Shown: positions 46,433 through 57,245 of the stretch, piece by piece | Numbering within the stretch: position 1 is the stretch's first letter | Layout: each line of letters starts with the position of its first letter | From: Candidatus Thiosymbion ectosymbiont of Catanema sp. Cochon2018 | Lineage (GTDB): Bacteria; Pseudomonadota; Gammaproteobacteria; Chromatiales; Chromatiaceae | Length of the DNA stretch: 64,000 nt | Direction of reading: 5' to 3' | NCBI GenBank assembly: GCA_011392765.1 | Contig: WYCW01000003.1 | Location: 602,465 to 666,464 of the forward strand | Notes under the pieces: generated by a model | The model's database searches: none | What the model saw: only the letters and a program-made list of their open reading frames with translations | Told to the model about the DNA's origin: nothing | Program-made: the position numbers and the translations under genes

Positions 46433-47324
46433 CGTCGGTAACCATAAGCCAGGATTGCGGCGAGTTTACCCGAACCGCCGTCGCAAGTCGCCTGCGTGAC
46501 TGCTCGACTCAGAACAAGCGCGTATATCCCATGGCTCTTTATGGATTCCGGACTGCTCACGATCACGGCGGGTAGCACCAAACATTTTGGAGTGCGGCGG
46601 CAACCTTACTCCAGTAGCTACCGAATCCAGGTGCCCGACCTCACCGCCGGAGTTGGCCCTGATGCACGGCCCGCCGCTTTGGATTTGGCGACGCATGAGG
46701 CATTTGCGGCCGGGGAAAGCGCCGCTGCCGCGGCGCGTGTATGGAATCCCAGGTTCTCGCAAGCGCCGTGGGTATCCCCATTGCCGGGGTCCCATGCGAC
46801 CGCGCCGCTCTGCCGGGCGCACTCCAAGTCAGTCCGGAATCCATAAAGAGCCTCCGTGTTTATCCGTGCATCCGTGGTTCTTAATTGCAGCCAGGTAGGT
46901 TTTCAATTGGTTATTTTCTGATCCAGTCCTGGACAATTCGCCGCAACCCGTTATACTTAAAGCAGGCCCCGGTGCGGCGCCCACCGCACCGAGGCCCTAA
47001 CCACAACCCAACCTATATAGGAGGTTCGGCCATGGCTGATTCTAATTGTACCTGTCCGGCGATCCCGCTGGAAATCACGCTCACCCAGGAAACCATCCTC
47101 CGCATACGGAGGCGTTGCTGATCGGGCTGGCTGCGTTCGGCGAGATCGAGCGGTTATCCGACGCCCAACGATCCGGGTAATACGCGGAAAGTCGGTTCCC
47201 GTGACCTACGGATTACCCATCCCACCGGCCAATCCGACACGATCTGCCGGTTCGCTGACGCCCTGCGGATGTTGGGCCGATCGTGGGCAAACCGGTGGCG
47301 CGCCAGAGAGGGCCGCCAAAGGAC

Positions 47325-47509
47325 CGTAGGCTGGTTGAGGAACGAAACCCAGCTGTGGGTATTGCCGGAATGGGCTGAAGAACCACGGATGGACACGGAT
47401 AAACACAGATCACAATCCATGTTTATCCGTGTTTATCTGTGTTCATCCGTGGTTCTTAATTGCAGGATTATTGCTGTTTGGCCGTCCCTGGCCGCAACCC
47501 AGCCTACGG
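47325..47509. repeat. GTAGGCTGGGTT palindrome split by another hairpin
   Basis: The left arm GTAGGCTGGTTGAGGAACGA at 47325 and the right arm CGCAACCCAGCCTACGG at 47494 belong to the family of 21359-21426. Between them (47380-47465) lies the other hairpin type (GAACCACGGATGGACACGGA pairing with ATCCGTGGTTC). One repeat type thus appears inserted in the other. Confidence 0.7.
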
Positions 47510-47731
47510 ACTGGTGGACCGGGGGTCGCTGGGTGCCCCCGGAGTCCATACTGTCCATATTGTCCATGTTGTCCAGCGAGGTTTTGCCTCAGACCGACGA
47601 ATCGAACAAGGCCCGTGAGGGCAGGGCGTGTGCCTAACGAGGTCGCTGATAAAGCTGGGCACGCCGGATCGTCCCTGATCCGGCTTTTGCCCCAACCTAC
47701 GCGCTACCCCCTGACAACTGTCCCCTTGAGG

Positions 47732-47786
47732 CGTGCATAAACTCGACTCATTTGTAAAGATGCGGGTCCCTCAAGGAATCCTAGAG
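47732..47786 (+). repeat. Copy of the array block from 33331-33799
   Basis: CGACTCATTTGTAAAGATGC, then GGGTCCCTCAAGGAATCCTA, ending before the ORF at 47794. Same orientation relative to the following gene as the copies upstream of yicC. Confidence 0.7.
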
Positions 47787-48079
47787 AAACCCTATGAGTA
47801 CGCGCGTCCTAACCATCCTTACCTCCGGCCTACTGCCGCCGGGCGCAAATTTACGCCCCTCGCGGCGGACGACGGTAGCGCCCAGGCCCTCTTACGATAA
47901 ACACTGCGTTCGCCATGGTGCCGAGGTGTACACCAAGGAAACGCGGCAGGGCACCTTTCCGGCCCTTCAGAACCAAGTCCGGCGCTGCGAGATGGCGCTC
48001 GGGTTGATTGGGACGATAAAGAAATTTCCGCGGTAACCCGGTTGCTGAACGACCGTTTTTACCACTTCGAATTCTGACC

Positions 48080-49086
48080 ATGCCGCGGCGGCGACTCTCC
48101 GAGCGCCAGATCGAGCGCATCCAAGAGCGCCAGAACGCCGTCGCCGACGTCTTGCCGAGCATACCAGGGACCTGGTTTCCGACGCCGACGAAACACCGGC
48201 GCGGGAAGGTCTGGTAGTGGTCCGCCACGGTGCCAGGCCTGCCGTGGGAGGATGCCGATAATCCGACCTTACCAATGCCTGGTCAGGCAAAACATCGGTC
48301 ATCCGGTGTGCGGGGACCGCGTCATCTGGCAGCCCACGGGGCGGACCAGGTGTGGTGTCCGCCCTCCTGGACCGGCGTACCCTCCTGAGCCGCCCGGATT
48401 ACAGCGGCCGGGACAGCCCCCGGCCGCCAACCTGACCCAGTTGGTGGTCCTGCTGGCGCCGCACCCGAGCCCGAGCGAGTATCTGCTCGACCAATACCTG
48501 GTGGCCGCGGAGCTGATGGGCGTCGGGTCCATGCTCCTGTTCAATAAGGTGGATCTGCTCGATACCGGGACCCTGGCGGCATTTCAAGCGCGGTTCGCGC
48601 ACCACCGACCTGCTACCCCCTGGCCTGATCAGCCCGATGACGGTGGCGATCCCCACCCCCTTGGCACGCAGATTCTCCGGCGAGACCAGTATCCTGGTAG
48701 GCCAATCGCACCGGCAAATCATCCTCATCAAGGTCTTATTGCCGGATCAGCAGGTGCAGATCGGGCGTCTGTCCGAGCCACCGGTCTGGGCCGCACACTA
48801 CCTCCGCAGCGACCTGTTACCGCTTGCCCCAGGGCGGTCGTCCTTTCATCGACCTTCGCCGGGAGTACGCAGCTTCCGCCTCGGGGCCATCGGACGGTCC
48901 CGGTTGCGTTGGGGTTTCGAGAGCTTGCGCCCCTCCTTGGGCAATGTCGGTTCAACGACTGTCGCCACGCCCAAGAACCGGATGTGTAGTGAAACAGGCC
49001 CTGATGGAAGGAAAGGTGCACCCGGAGCGCCTGAAAACTTCCAACACCTCGCAGCGAACTTGACAGTCGAGCTGCAGCGGCGCTGA
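48080..49086 (+). pseudogene. rsgA: Ribosome-biogenesis GTPase RsgA, frameshifted
   Basis: ATG 48080 begins PRRRLSERQIERIQERQ, the typical basic N-terminus. Other frames supply LDQYLVAAELMGV, LLFNKVDLLDTGTLAAF (G4 NKVD), TSILVGQS and LPDQQVQIGRLSE on each side of a damaged P-loop, and the zinc end RFNDCRHAQEPDCVVKQALM, running to LQRR at 49086. RsgA is a circularly permuted GTPase that helps mature the 30S subunit. The P-loop GxSGVGKS cannot be read without a frame change, and six or more indels occur in all. Confidence 0.82.
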
Positions 49087-49330
49087 GGAAGCCCATGAGA
49101 AGGCAGGGCGGGCGTGTATATACTGCCACACGGCGCAATCTGCGCATTTCAGAAGTTGTCTGGTTAAATGGACGAAGCGAAAATGGTCCAAAACGAGGGC
49201 GTTGTTTCGATCTTTCGAGGCGAAATTTAATCTGTGAAAATCCGTGCAGAATCTGCGGATGAAAGATGTGGTTGTCGGCGTTCGCGGGCCGGGCTTGACC
49301 TACACCCGGATTGGGATTCCAATGGTGTGC

Positions 49331-49994
49331 CATGATCGTGAATCTGCTCCTCGTCATCGGTGCCTATCTTTGCTGGGCTCTGTCTCCAGCGCGATCATCG
49401 TATGTCGCCTAATGGGCCTGCCGGACCCGCGCACTCAGGTTCGAGCAATCCCGGCGCGACCAATGCTGCGCATCGGTGGAAGACGGCCGGGGCATCACTC
49501 TTTGGGCGATGGGCTCAAGGGCCTGATACCGATGCTGGTCGGTCACCTGCTCGATGCAGGCCCGGCGTTGCTGGCGGCGACGGGGTTGGCGGCCTTCTCG
49601 GCCACTTGTATCCGGTATTCTTCGGGTTCCGGGGGAAAGGGGGTCGCGACGGCGTTGGGGGTGCAGTTCGACTCTACTGGCCCATCGGGCTTACGGCGGC
49701 TGCGATATCTGGCTGTTCGTCGCCAAGGTGCCGGAAGATCCCTTCGGTCCCGCCTTGGTCTGTGGCATGGCCCTGGCGCCGTTCATCGTCTGCACCTTCC
49801 GACCGGAGCCGATACTGATCTGGATGCAGGTACTGATTACTTCGATCCTGTTCTGGCGTCACCGCAGCAACATCCGGAACCTGCTGTCCGGTGCCGAGGA
49901 TAAGCTCTCCGATAGCGGGAAAAGACTTGATCTTCACATCTCTTGGTTGGCCACCATGTCCGAGCAGAAGCACTTGCACGGCGGCTTCGCCTGA
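49331..49994 (+). pseudogene. plsY: Glycerol-3-phosphate acyltransferase PlsY, frameshifted
   Basis: Frame pieces in order: VNLLLVIGAYL, GSVSSAIIVCRLMGLPDPRT, SSNPGATNA (the conserved motif 1), GDGLKGLIPMLVGHLLDAGP, HLYPVFFGFRGKGG (motif 2), VPEDPFGPALVCGMALAPFI, and LITSILFWRHRSNIRNLLSG. The integral membrane enzyme makes lysophosphatidate. Several single-base losses seem to lie in short G or C runs (for example CAGGTTCG where CAGGGTTCG would restore the frame). That hints at sequence error rather than decay. Confidence 0.82.
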
Positions 49995-50181
49995 ATATCG
50001 ATAGCCCGACTACCCGGCAAGTACTCAACAGCCTTGACGACAGAGTTGCGCTTCGTGTGGTCCGCTTCCGTCGTGGAAGCATCAACCGCGAACTGCCCCG
50101 TGAGGTGATGGATGACCGTGGAGGCAAGCGCCCAACACAGTTCCAAGGTCAGAAAGCTGTTGACTGGATGGGAGGTCGGTA

Positions 50182-50515
50182 AAATGAGCGACAAGGAACA
50201 GGCGATCAAGAGTCTGATAGCCGCGCTGCCACTTGAGGAAAACGGGCGGTACTCGTGGACCACTGGGATGCCGACCTGTGTGCGATAGGAATAGCGAGGG
50301 CGGACCAACTCGACAGCTTGTCTACGTCTCTTCCTTCGGTAGAGCATAGGTCGGTACGACTACGAGTGTGAAACGCCGAAGGGACCACAAGAAGATGAGT
50401 ATACAACGACGGTCTCGGTGAAGATGTAGACTTCGAGACGTTGTTCGACGTAATCGGAAGGCATCTCGCTTTAGCCGACGCCCACCACGCTCCGGAGACT
50501 GGGAAAGGAACCTAG
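50182..50515 (+). pseudogene. Unrecognised broken ORF
   Basis: ATG 50184 begins SDKEQAIKSLIAALPLEENG after GGAGGTCGGTAAA, a good RBS. Later frames read RYDYECETPKGPQEDEYTTT and DVDFETLFDVIGRHLALADA, with conservation-like composition. I do not recognise the protein. Two or more indels would be required to join the parts, as for its neighbours. Between plsY and here (49995-50181) the sequence shows nothing certain. Confidence 0.4.
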
Positions 50516-50554
50516 CGAGGCTTTGCCTGACCGACGAGACGACCTTCCACTGAA

Positions 50555-50719
50555 GATCCTCACGGACACGGATAACACAGATCACAATCCGTGTTTATCC
50601 GTATCTATCCGTGGTTCGAAGGATGTTTATGATTCCTGCCCAACAAGAGGCAGAACTATTTTTGTGCAGGGTATTGCTGGGTTTTTTTGGCCGTCCCTGG
50701 CCGCAACCTGTAGCCTACG
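50555..50719 (+). repeat. Composite repeat: hairpin plus half palindrome
   Basis: 50555-50660 repeats the linker found between units of the yicC array (hairpin ACACAGATCACAATCCGTGT, then GATTCCTGCCCAACAAGAGG and CAGAACTATTTTTGTGCAG). It then joins half of the GTAGGCTGGGTT palindrome (50671-50719). Confidence 0.65.
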
Positions 50720-50745
50720 GCCTGATGGTCCTTTTTAGACAGTCT

Positions 50746-51767
50746 CTAAATCGGAGGCAGCTCCTCCATGAGCCAGCGCGCCCTGGGCTCGATGGCCAGG
50801 GGTGCAGTTTGACCGGCCCGCAGCCGTTGCCAGCCGGGCGTAGGCGATCATGGCCCCGTTGTCGGTACAGAAGGTCGGCCGGGGATAGAAGACATCTCGC
50901 CGTCCTCCTGCGCTGCCATCTCGTCCAGCCGCGCCCGCAGGCGTCGACGCGCCGACGCCGCCACTACCAGGCGCCTGCTCACACTCCGGCGCAAGGCACG
51001 CCCGCTAATTTTTTGATGACCAGGGTCTCCACTACTACGGCTTCCCTCGAAGGCGCGGGCGATGTCGGCACGGGCCTCCTCCAGGTCGTCGGTGCGCGCG
51101 TCTCCCGTTGCAGGGTGTTCAGGGTATAGGTCTTGAGTCCGCTGAAGCTGAAATCCAGTCCTGGACGATCGGTCATGGGCCGCGGGAAGCGGTATCGCTG
51201 CGGGTCTCCCCGAGCTCCGCCAGCCGCGCCAGGGCGGGACCGCCGGGATAGCGGTCCCAGGATCTTGGCGGTCTTGTCGAAGGCTCCCCGCCGGGCGGCG
51301 TCGTCCAGGGACTCCCCGAGCAGGCGGTAGCGACCGATGGCCGTAGCCTCTACCAGCTGGGTGTGGCCACCGGATACCAAGAGGGCGATAAATGGGAAGG
51401 CGGGTGCCGCGTTTCCAGCATGGGGGCGAGCAAGTGGCCTTCCATGTGGTGGACGCCGACGGGTACGTCCCAGGCCCAGGCCAGGGCGCGGCCGACGGCG
51501 GCCCCCACCAATAGGGCGCCGATCAGCCCGGGGCCCGCGGTAAAGGCGATGCCGTCGATGGATTCCTCGGCAAGTCCGGCTTCGCTCAGACCTGCTGGAT
51601 CAGCGGCAGGGTCTGCGCTACACGGTCGCGGAGGCGAGCCTGGCACTACGCCGCCGTACTCGGCGGGATTCCACCTGGCTATAGACGGCATGGGCGAGCA
51701 GGCCACGGTCGCCGTCGACGCCTACCCCCGTCTCGTCGCAGGAGGTCTCGATTCCCAGTACCCGCAT
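50746..51767 (-). pseudogene. tsaD: tRNA threonylcarbamoyladenosine synthase subunit TsaD, frameshifted
   Basis: From ATG 51767 the frame starts [17 protein letters not shown] (complete start motif). Later frames carry [35 protein letters not shown] with the metal His residues, [26 protein letters not shown], and the end AIEPRARWLMEELPPI. TsaD installs t6A37 on ANN-decoding tRNAs and is essential in most bacteria. At least six frame changes. It is divergent from the flavoprotein gene at 51875; plsY on the other side matches the common plsY/tsaD neighbourhood. Confidence 0.87.
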
Positions 51768-51874
51768 GATAGATGCCTATCGCTACCTCTATCGCCGCCG
51801 CCATACAATACAGGGTGGGTATACAATTCCAATGCGACCAATCCAAATCACCATCGCATTTTCCGGAGCTCATC

Positions 51875-52985
51875 ATGCCACAGGTTACCATTGTCGGATC
51901 GGGTTTCGCGGCGCTCATCGCCGTTAAGACCTTACGAAAAGCCACTCCCCAAACGGCGATCACCTTGGTGAGTCCTAAAGCGGAGTTTGTCTACTATCCG
52001 AGCCTCATCTGGGTCCCGACGGGCCTGGCGCACCGGTGACGACCTGCGTATTCCGCTCGAACCCTTTCCTGCAACGTATGGGTGTAGAACACCTGGCCGG
52101 AGGCCACGGTCTTCGGCGACGGCGGTCGTGTTTGAAAACCACGGCGTACATCGGTGAACGACGGCCTCATCATCGGCTCCGGCGGTCGCTATATCGAGAA
52201 GCTGCCGGGCCTCGACACACGCTGCTTCCCCGCGAGGGCATCACCGCCGCCCAGCGCATCCGGGACCGACTGGTGCGCATGGAGGTGGACTATCGCCATG
52301 GGCTTCGCGGGCAACCCGAAAGAACCTGCGGCCATGCGCGGCGGCCCCTGTTCGAGTTCCGTTCGGTATCGACAACTACCTGCGCCGCAAAATCGCCGGG
52401 AGAATTCGAATTGGTCTTTTTCACCCGGCGGAGAAAACCGGGAAATCGCCCGGTCCCAAGGCCGTGGACGGGTTGTTGGCGGAAATGCGCAAAACGCGGG
52501 ATCCGACCCACCTCGGTCACTGCTCAAGGGCTTTGCCCAAAATAAGGTGATGACCGCCGGGGAATTCGATGCCGACCTGATCCTATTCATACCCGGCATG
52601 ACGGGGAGCCGATGGTTCGAGGACGGACCTGCCGCGCTCGGAAGGCGTTTATCAGGGCCGACAAACAGTGCCGGGTGGAGGGCATGGAACGGGTCTATGT
52701 AGTTAGGATTCCGGCAGCTTTCCCGGTCCCGAGTGGCTGCCGAAACAGATCACCCTGGCGACCTACAGGCCAAGGCAGCGGCCGCAAACCTGGTGGCCGA
52801 GCTCGCAGGTAGGCAACCCGCCGCGGCCTATCGGGCGGAAATCCAGCTGTGCACGTCGATGCCCACGACCGTGGGATGCTGGTGGCCCGCAACGAGAAAT
52901 ACAACCTGGTGCTGCCCGCCATGCGTATGTTCCATTGGCTGAAGCGCGGCTTCGAGTGGTGGGTATCTTCGCGTCGATGTCGCTG
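51875..52985 (+). pseudogene. Sulfide:quinone reductase-like flavoprotein, frameshifted
   Basis: From ATG 51875: PQVTIVGSGFAALIAVKTL (FAD-binding), VSPKAEFVYYPSLIWVPTGL. Other frames: LIIGSGGRYIEKLPG, TIAMGFAGNPKEPAAMRGGP, LILFIPGMTGSRWFED, FIRADKQCRVEGMERVYVV and LQAKAAAANLVAELAGRQPA, close to the SQR/FCC flavoprotein family. It would pass electrons from sulfide or a related donor to quinone. Catalytic cysteines could not be assigned because of the frame breaks. Fits sulfur metabolism. Confidence 0.7.
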
Positions 52986-53027
52986 ATCCGGGGTTCGGAG
53001 GAACAAAACCCCAAGCGGTGGATTTTG

Positions 53028-53318
53028 ATAAGATTGATAACCTGGAAGTCTACATACGTCAACGCCAAAACCGCCTATTCGGCTTGGTTCTGCCGGAGGA
53101 CACCGCACCATGTTGACTCTTGTCGAGCTGCATGCACAAAATCACGAGATAACGGAGCTCTCCAACGTCTTCCTTATCTCGCCGAAGGATCGCTCCATGT
53201 GCGATACCAATTGCGCCCGTGACGTGTTCTTCCAGTACAAGAAGTGCGTCAAGGAGCATATCGAGCTGGTGGACCAAAAGCTGTGCGGCAAGCTCATCGC
53301 CTACTCGGATTCGGATTT
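53028..53318 (+). pseudogene. Truncated hemerythrin-like gene (duplicate)
   Basis: 53028-53308 repeats 5060-5335 (upstream region plus the first codons) with few changes. ATG 53110 gives LTLVELHAQNHEITELSNVF and so on to KLIAYSD, after which the sequence jumps into the 3' part of an ATPase gene on the opposite strand. The join lies at ACTCGGAT, a string shared by both parents (compare about 5336 and 54938). Confidence 0.88.
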
Positions 53319-53933
53319 GATGTTGAAGGCGCTGCCGCCGGTGATGACCTGCTTGTCGCCATTGTGGATGCGGTAATCCCGTACATCCCGCACCCCGCAC
53401 AGGAGCACGGTCTGCGGGAACGAACCAGGACGATCCGGGTAGCCGGCCCGGATCTGGCGCAGCAGGGAAATCAAAGTATCCCCCACCAGGCTATCCACCT
53501 CGTCCAGCAGCAAGACGATGGGGCGGTCGTTCTCCTCCGCCCAGCGGGCAAGAAGCCGGCGCAAAGCGCCATGAGAACCGGCGGTACGAAAAGCCTCCTC
53601 GGTCCAATCCTCCAGGCGCCGATCCCCCAGGTACCGGCGGGCATTTTCGGCAATCCCACTGACAATCGTGCGCATCCCTTCCCGGACATCCCCACGCGCC
53701 GACTGGGCCGGTTCCAGGTTTGCATAGAGGGCGGCGTAATCCTCTTCCGCGTTGAGCTGCTCCATCAAGGCCAACAGACAGCTGGTCTTGCCGGTCTGGC
53801 GCGGGGCGTGGAGGACGAAATACCGTTTCTCCCCGATCAAACGCCGGATTTCATCCATATCCCAACGCGCTAATGTGGGAACCGTGTAATGTTCGTCCGG
53901 CCTGGTAGGGCCGGCGGTATTGAAGGTCTTCAT
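53301..53933 (-). pseudogene. AAA-ATPase, N-terminal part only
   Basis: 210 residues from ATG 53933 (MKTFNTAGPTRPDEHY) match the N-terminal ATPase domain of 5757-7355: Walker A APRQTGKTS, Walker B IVLLLDEVD. It ends at GGSAFNIKSES, where the deletion join with the hemerythrin gene occurs. The helical middle and nuclease-like domain are missing, so the product, if made, would be an ATPase domain alone. Confidence 0.85.
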
Positions 53934-53961
53934 GAATCTTCCTTATCTGACGGCAATCGCC

Positions 53962-55562
53962 TTACATCCCCCACACCTCGATCCGGTGCTCCCCAGACTG
54001 CTCTTGCCTGACAAAAACCCTTTCCTCCCATGACACTTCCGGGGTGCGATCGAACACGATCAGATAGCCCTCCTCGGTACCGACCCGGTCCATGTAATCG
54101 GCGGTCTGCGCCAGGCCCTCCTTGATCGTTGCTTCCAGGGACTTGTGCAGGATCTTGAGCTCGATGACTACCCGTTGGACCGAGCCGTAGAAGCCCTGGG
54201 CCTCATCCAGCAGCCACTGCACCAACAGATCGGTGCGCCGCCGCCCCAGCCCGTACTCCCGGTCGATGCGCCCGCCGCTGTTGACGATGCGCTGCAGGAA
54301 CGCCTGCATCAACAACTGCGGGCCGGCCTCTTTGTAGTCGAAGCGTTCGATCCAGATCTCGCTGTTTTCCCGGAAGAACTGCTGGAAGCCGTCCAGTAGC
54401 TTAGAGAAATCCAGGCGTCCGTCTTCTGTCATGTACCAAGCGGTCTCCTGCGGGATTCGGGTCTGGGTGATCCAGGTCAAAGCACGTGGGATGATTTCCC
54501 GGTAGATGGGATTGGCGATCTCGATCTGGGGGCGGGTGCGAATCAGTCCCAGGTCTTGCACATAGAGCTGGTCGTCTTCGCTGGGCGGCATTGCCCCGGG
54601 CTCGATAGCGCCGCTCAATAGCTCGCTGATAATCCGATGTACCCGTGGCTCCCGCAACTTGTCGACCAGCTGGTCGAGGTGGGTATCCCGCCGCTCGATG
54701 AGTTTTTCACGGGCACCGGCCATGATCGTTAGGCTGATCCGCTGTGCGCGGTCACGGTTCTCCTTGGTCCTGAAGCAGGCCTGGTAGCCGAGGGCATTGA
54801 CCAGCCACGGCTGACCTGCGGTCTGCTCGAAGACATACTCGACTACCCTGGTCTCGAAAACTTGTCCGGTCTCCTCGGTATGTTGGGCATAGAGGGTGGC
54901 GACATCTCCCAGGCTGAAGTTCCCCAACCGCAGCGACTCGGATTTGATGTTGAAGGCGCTGCCGCCGGTGATGACCTGCTTGTCGCCATTGTGGATACGG
55001 TAATCCCGCACATCCCGCACCCCGCACAGGAGTACGGTCTGCGGGAAGGCACCAGGACGATCCGGGTAGCCGGCCCGGATCTGGCGCAGCAGGGAAATCA
55101 AAGTATCCCCTACCAGGCTATCCACCTCGTCCAGGAGTAAGACCAGGGGCTTCTCGAGCCGTCGGCACCAGCGACGCAGCCCTTCCCGGAGCAGACTGCC
55201 GGCAGCGTGAGTAACAATAATCTCCCGGGCAATTTCCGGCAGGAGCCGATCGGCCAGGTATTCATCGGCACTGGCGACCAAGGCGTCCAGGATGATTCGC
55301 ATTCCCGACGCCATATCTCCCCGCGCCGCCTGGGCCGGCTCCAGGTTTACATAGAGGGCCGTATAGTCTGCCTCCGTGTTGAGTTGTTCCATCAGGGCCA
55401 ATAGGCAGCTGGTCTTGCCGGTCTGACACTTGGGGGCGTGGAGGACGAAGTAGCGTTCCTCATAATCAGCGGTGGTTTCATCGACATCCCAACGCCGATA
55501 GCGGTGGAATAGTGTAATGCTTGTCCGGCCTCACGGGACCGGCGGTATTGAAAGGTCTTCAT
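53962..55562 (-). pseudogene. AAA-ATPase with PD-(D/E)XK domain (copy 3), frameshifted N-terminus
   Basis: 479 residues in one frame from about 55401 to 53962 carry the Walker B, the helical middle and the nuclease-like end GGRIDREYGLGRRRTDLLVQ with VIELKIL, ending IEVWGM. The start ATG 55562 (MKTFQYRR) lies in another frame because of an extra T in CCTTTCAA. A second break falls near 55490, and Walker A reads APKCQTGKT with one residue too many. It lies directly upstream of the truncated copy at 53301, giving a tandem pair on this strand. Confidence 0.82.
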
Positions 55563-55631
55563 GAATCCTCCTGCAGGTGCAACTTCTTCCCACAACCGGA
55601 ACGCTGAAGACTGTCTAAAGGGATTGTAGGC

Positions 55632-55680
55632 CGTAGGCTGGGTTTACGCGGCCGAGGACCTGGCCAAAACCCAGCAATAG
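55632..55680. repeat. GTAGGCTGGGTT palindrome, short copy
   Basis: CGTAGGCTGGGTTTACGCGG pairs with CCAAAACCCAGC. It forms the downstream edge of the broken FAD-oxidoreductase gene, whose frame ends about here. Confidence 0.6.
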
Positions 55681-55689
55681 TCCGAGCCA

Positions 55690-56190
55690 CTCAAGACGAT
55701 CAGGAACCGGCTCAATCTACTCATGGTATTCCTGTTCGACATTGATGGCCCAGAGGTGTGTGTTCGCCGAACTGCCAGTACAGATAGCTGGCCGGGACCC
55801 GCGCTCTCCCATGGTCCCAGGCCACCAGGGTATTCCATAATCGCGGTGGATAGGCGAAGAACCGACGCCATTGCCGTCCTGGAAAGCCGTGGTCGCAACA
55901 GGAAGCTCTTGCCGAGCAGGTCTTGCCACAGCCGGTTGACGGCTTATCCGACTTGGTAAAAGAAACGGTGTCCCCATGTGTCAAAGTTGAACCCCTGGTA
56001 GGACTCGGTGCGGAGCGTCCCGCCGACGTCGAGGGCCTTTTCAGCACCAGGGGGGACGTGGCTGTGCCGGACGGCTCCAGGGCTGCCGCCGGTCGCGGCG
56101 GCGATAATGACGATGCGGTCGGGCGACTGGTCAGCATCCGGGACTGGATTTCTCTCGGCTCCATCGGTCGTCGCTCCACGGGCGCATTAT
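55690..56190 (-). pseudogene. FAD-dependent amine-oxidoreductase/UDP-galactopyranose-mutase-like, N-terminal fragment
   Basis: Frames in order give PDRIVIIAAATGG (degraded FAD motif), LRTESYQGFNFDTWGHRFFY, AVNRLWQDLLG, LLRPRLSRT, PGGLGPWES and LYWQFGEHTP, which match the start of FAD proteins annotated as protoporphyrinogen oxidase/UDP-galactopyranose mutase-like in polysaccharide loci (GGHRFF and RPRLSRIYY motifs). The C-terminal two-thirds is missing. It follows the glycosyltransferase gene, as in typical surface-polysaccharide clusters. Confidence 0.65.
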
Positions 56191-56200
56191 TGTTACCGGA

Positions 56201-57245
56201 TCAATGTGCATCAAGGCGGGTCTTCGTTTCTGCCATCAAAAAACCGATGACACGGACGAAACCCAAGCCACTGGTTGAAGTAGTAAGAACAGTGCAGGGA
56301 ACGGCGGTCGGTGCCGGCACCCAACCTCGTTGGACATGCAGGAAGCTTGAAGAAATCGGGGTGACCCCGACGAACAGGCCAATGCTGGCAGCATCTCCAG
56401 CAACGCCTCGGGCCACCTAAACCCCCTTACCAAAGCAATGTCACCGGCAACCATACAGGCCGTGGCCACGGAACCCGGAGTACTTTAGCCCAGGCTGAAA
56501 TCGGTCGGCATTTCCCTACGGGCGAGGAGGAGACGGGTCCAGGAATGGCGCGCAGGAGCTAAATCGGTGCAGGCCATGCAGAGCCCCAATGACCAGCACT
56601 TAGGGTGCTTGCCCTGCACCGCGCGATCGAGCCGTATGGAATGGCCCGCATCCCGCGCAGCCGGTAACCCAATTCCGCGATTTCTTCCATGGCCCATTTG
56701 ACCAAAAACTCGTCCTCGTCCGATCTTCCAATCGCATCGAAGATGGATTTTCTGACGGCACCAGTCGGTCCAGAAGTGCGACACTGTTCCGGGGCGAGTG
56801 TTGGTGCACATAACATGCAACAGATTGCGGTACTCGCCACGACAAGTTGCGCCTCCGGCTGCGCTGTCGTAGGAGAGCCGATGACGGCGGTGCGGTCAGA
56901 TCTCGGCAGAAAGTTGCGCCAACAAAGCTTCAGGGCGTCCCGGCGCTACCACGCCCACGTCGGCGTCGGCAGAAGACCCAGGGCCTCACCACCAGCGCGG
57001 GCGGCGCGAATTCCGGGTCACCGCGCCGGTCCCGCGTTGACCTCGGCGATGTCTCGACCCCCGGCCGAGAGGCCACCGCCACCGACCGATCCCTGCAGGC
57101 ATCGTCGACCACGATGATTTCTGGAAGAACCTGGCTGCGTTCCTACACGGGGCGTCCTACCTGACAACCACAAGGTCTCCGCCGCATTGAAACAAGGTAT
57201 GATCACCGACAGGCTTACGTCGGGCGGAGGAGTGATCTTAGGCAT
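56201..57245 (-). pseudogene. GT2 glycosyltransferase, frameshifted
   Basis: ATG 57245 starts PKITPPPDVSLSVIIPCFNA, the GT2 nucleotide-sugar site. Other frames give EIIVVDDACRDRSVAVAS (D-x-D area), KSIFDAIGRSDEDE, ELGYRLRDAGHSIRLDRAVQ, WTRLLLARREMPTDFSLG and a hydrophobic end SGLGFVRVIGF, so it had C-terminal membrane segments. The start overlaps the epimerase stop by eight bases. Five or more indels. Confidence 0.75.

Larger units (their letters stand above)
46433..48079. other. Gap between orn and rsgA with repeats and unrecognised scraps
   Basis: No gene could be identified with confidence. At 47032 ATG GCT follows a strong AGGAGG (about 47020) and would give a 28-residue Cys-containing peptide; one frame change would extend it to ALLIGLAAFGEIERLSDAQR. 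From 47794 an 80-residue ORF (starts MSTRVLTILTSGLL) ends just before rsgA; the other frame closes with DWDDKEISAVTRLLNDRFYH, so a real gene of unknown kind may be broken here. Palindromic repeats occupy 47325-47509 and 47732-47786. Confidence 0.45.

Noticed and set aside
46496..46898. Overlapping ORFs of ~100 residues on both strands upstream of the rsgA region
   Set aside because: No recognisable domain; frames mutually overlap and end in repeat hairpins.
49934..50347. Minus-strand ORF with FAVDASTTEAD, recalling IS1182/IS5-type transposases
   Set aside because: The match is a few residues only and the frame is not supported by other transposase motifs; too weak to call.
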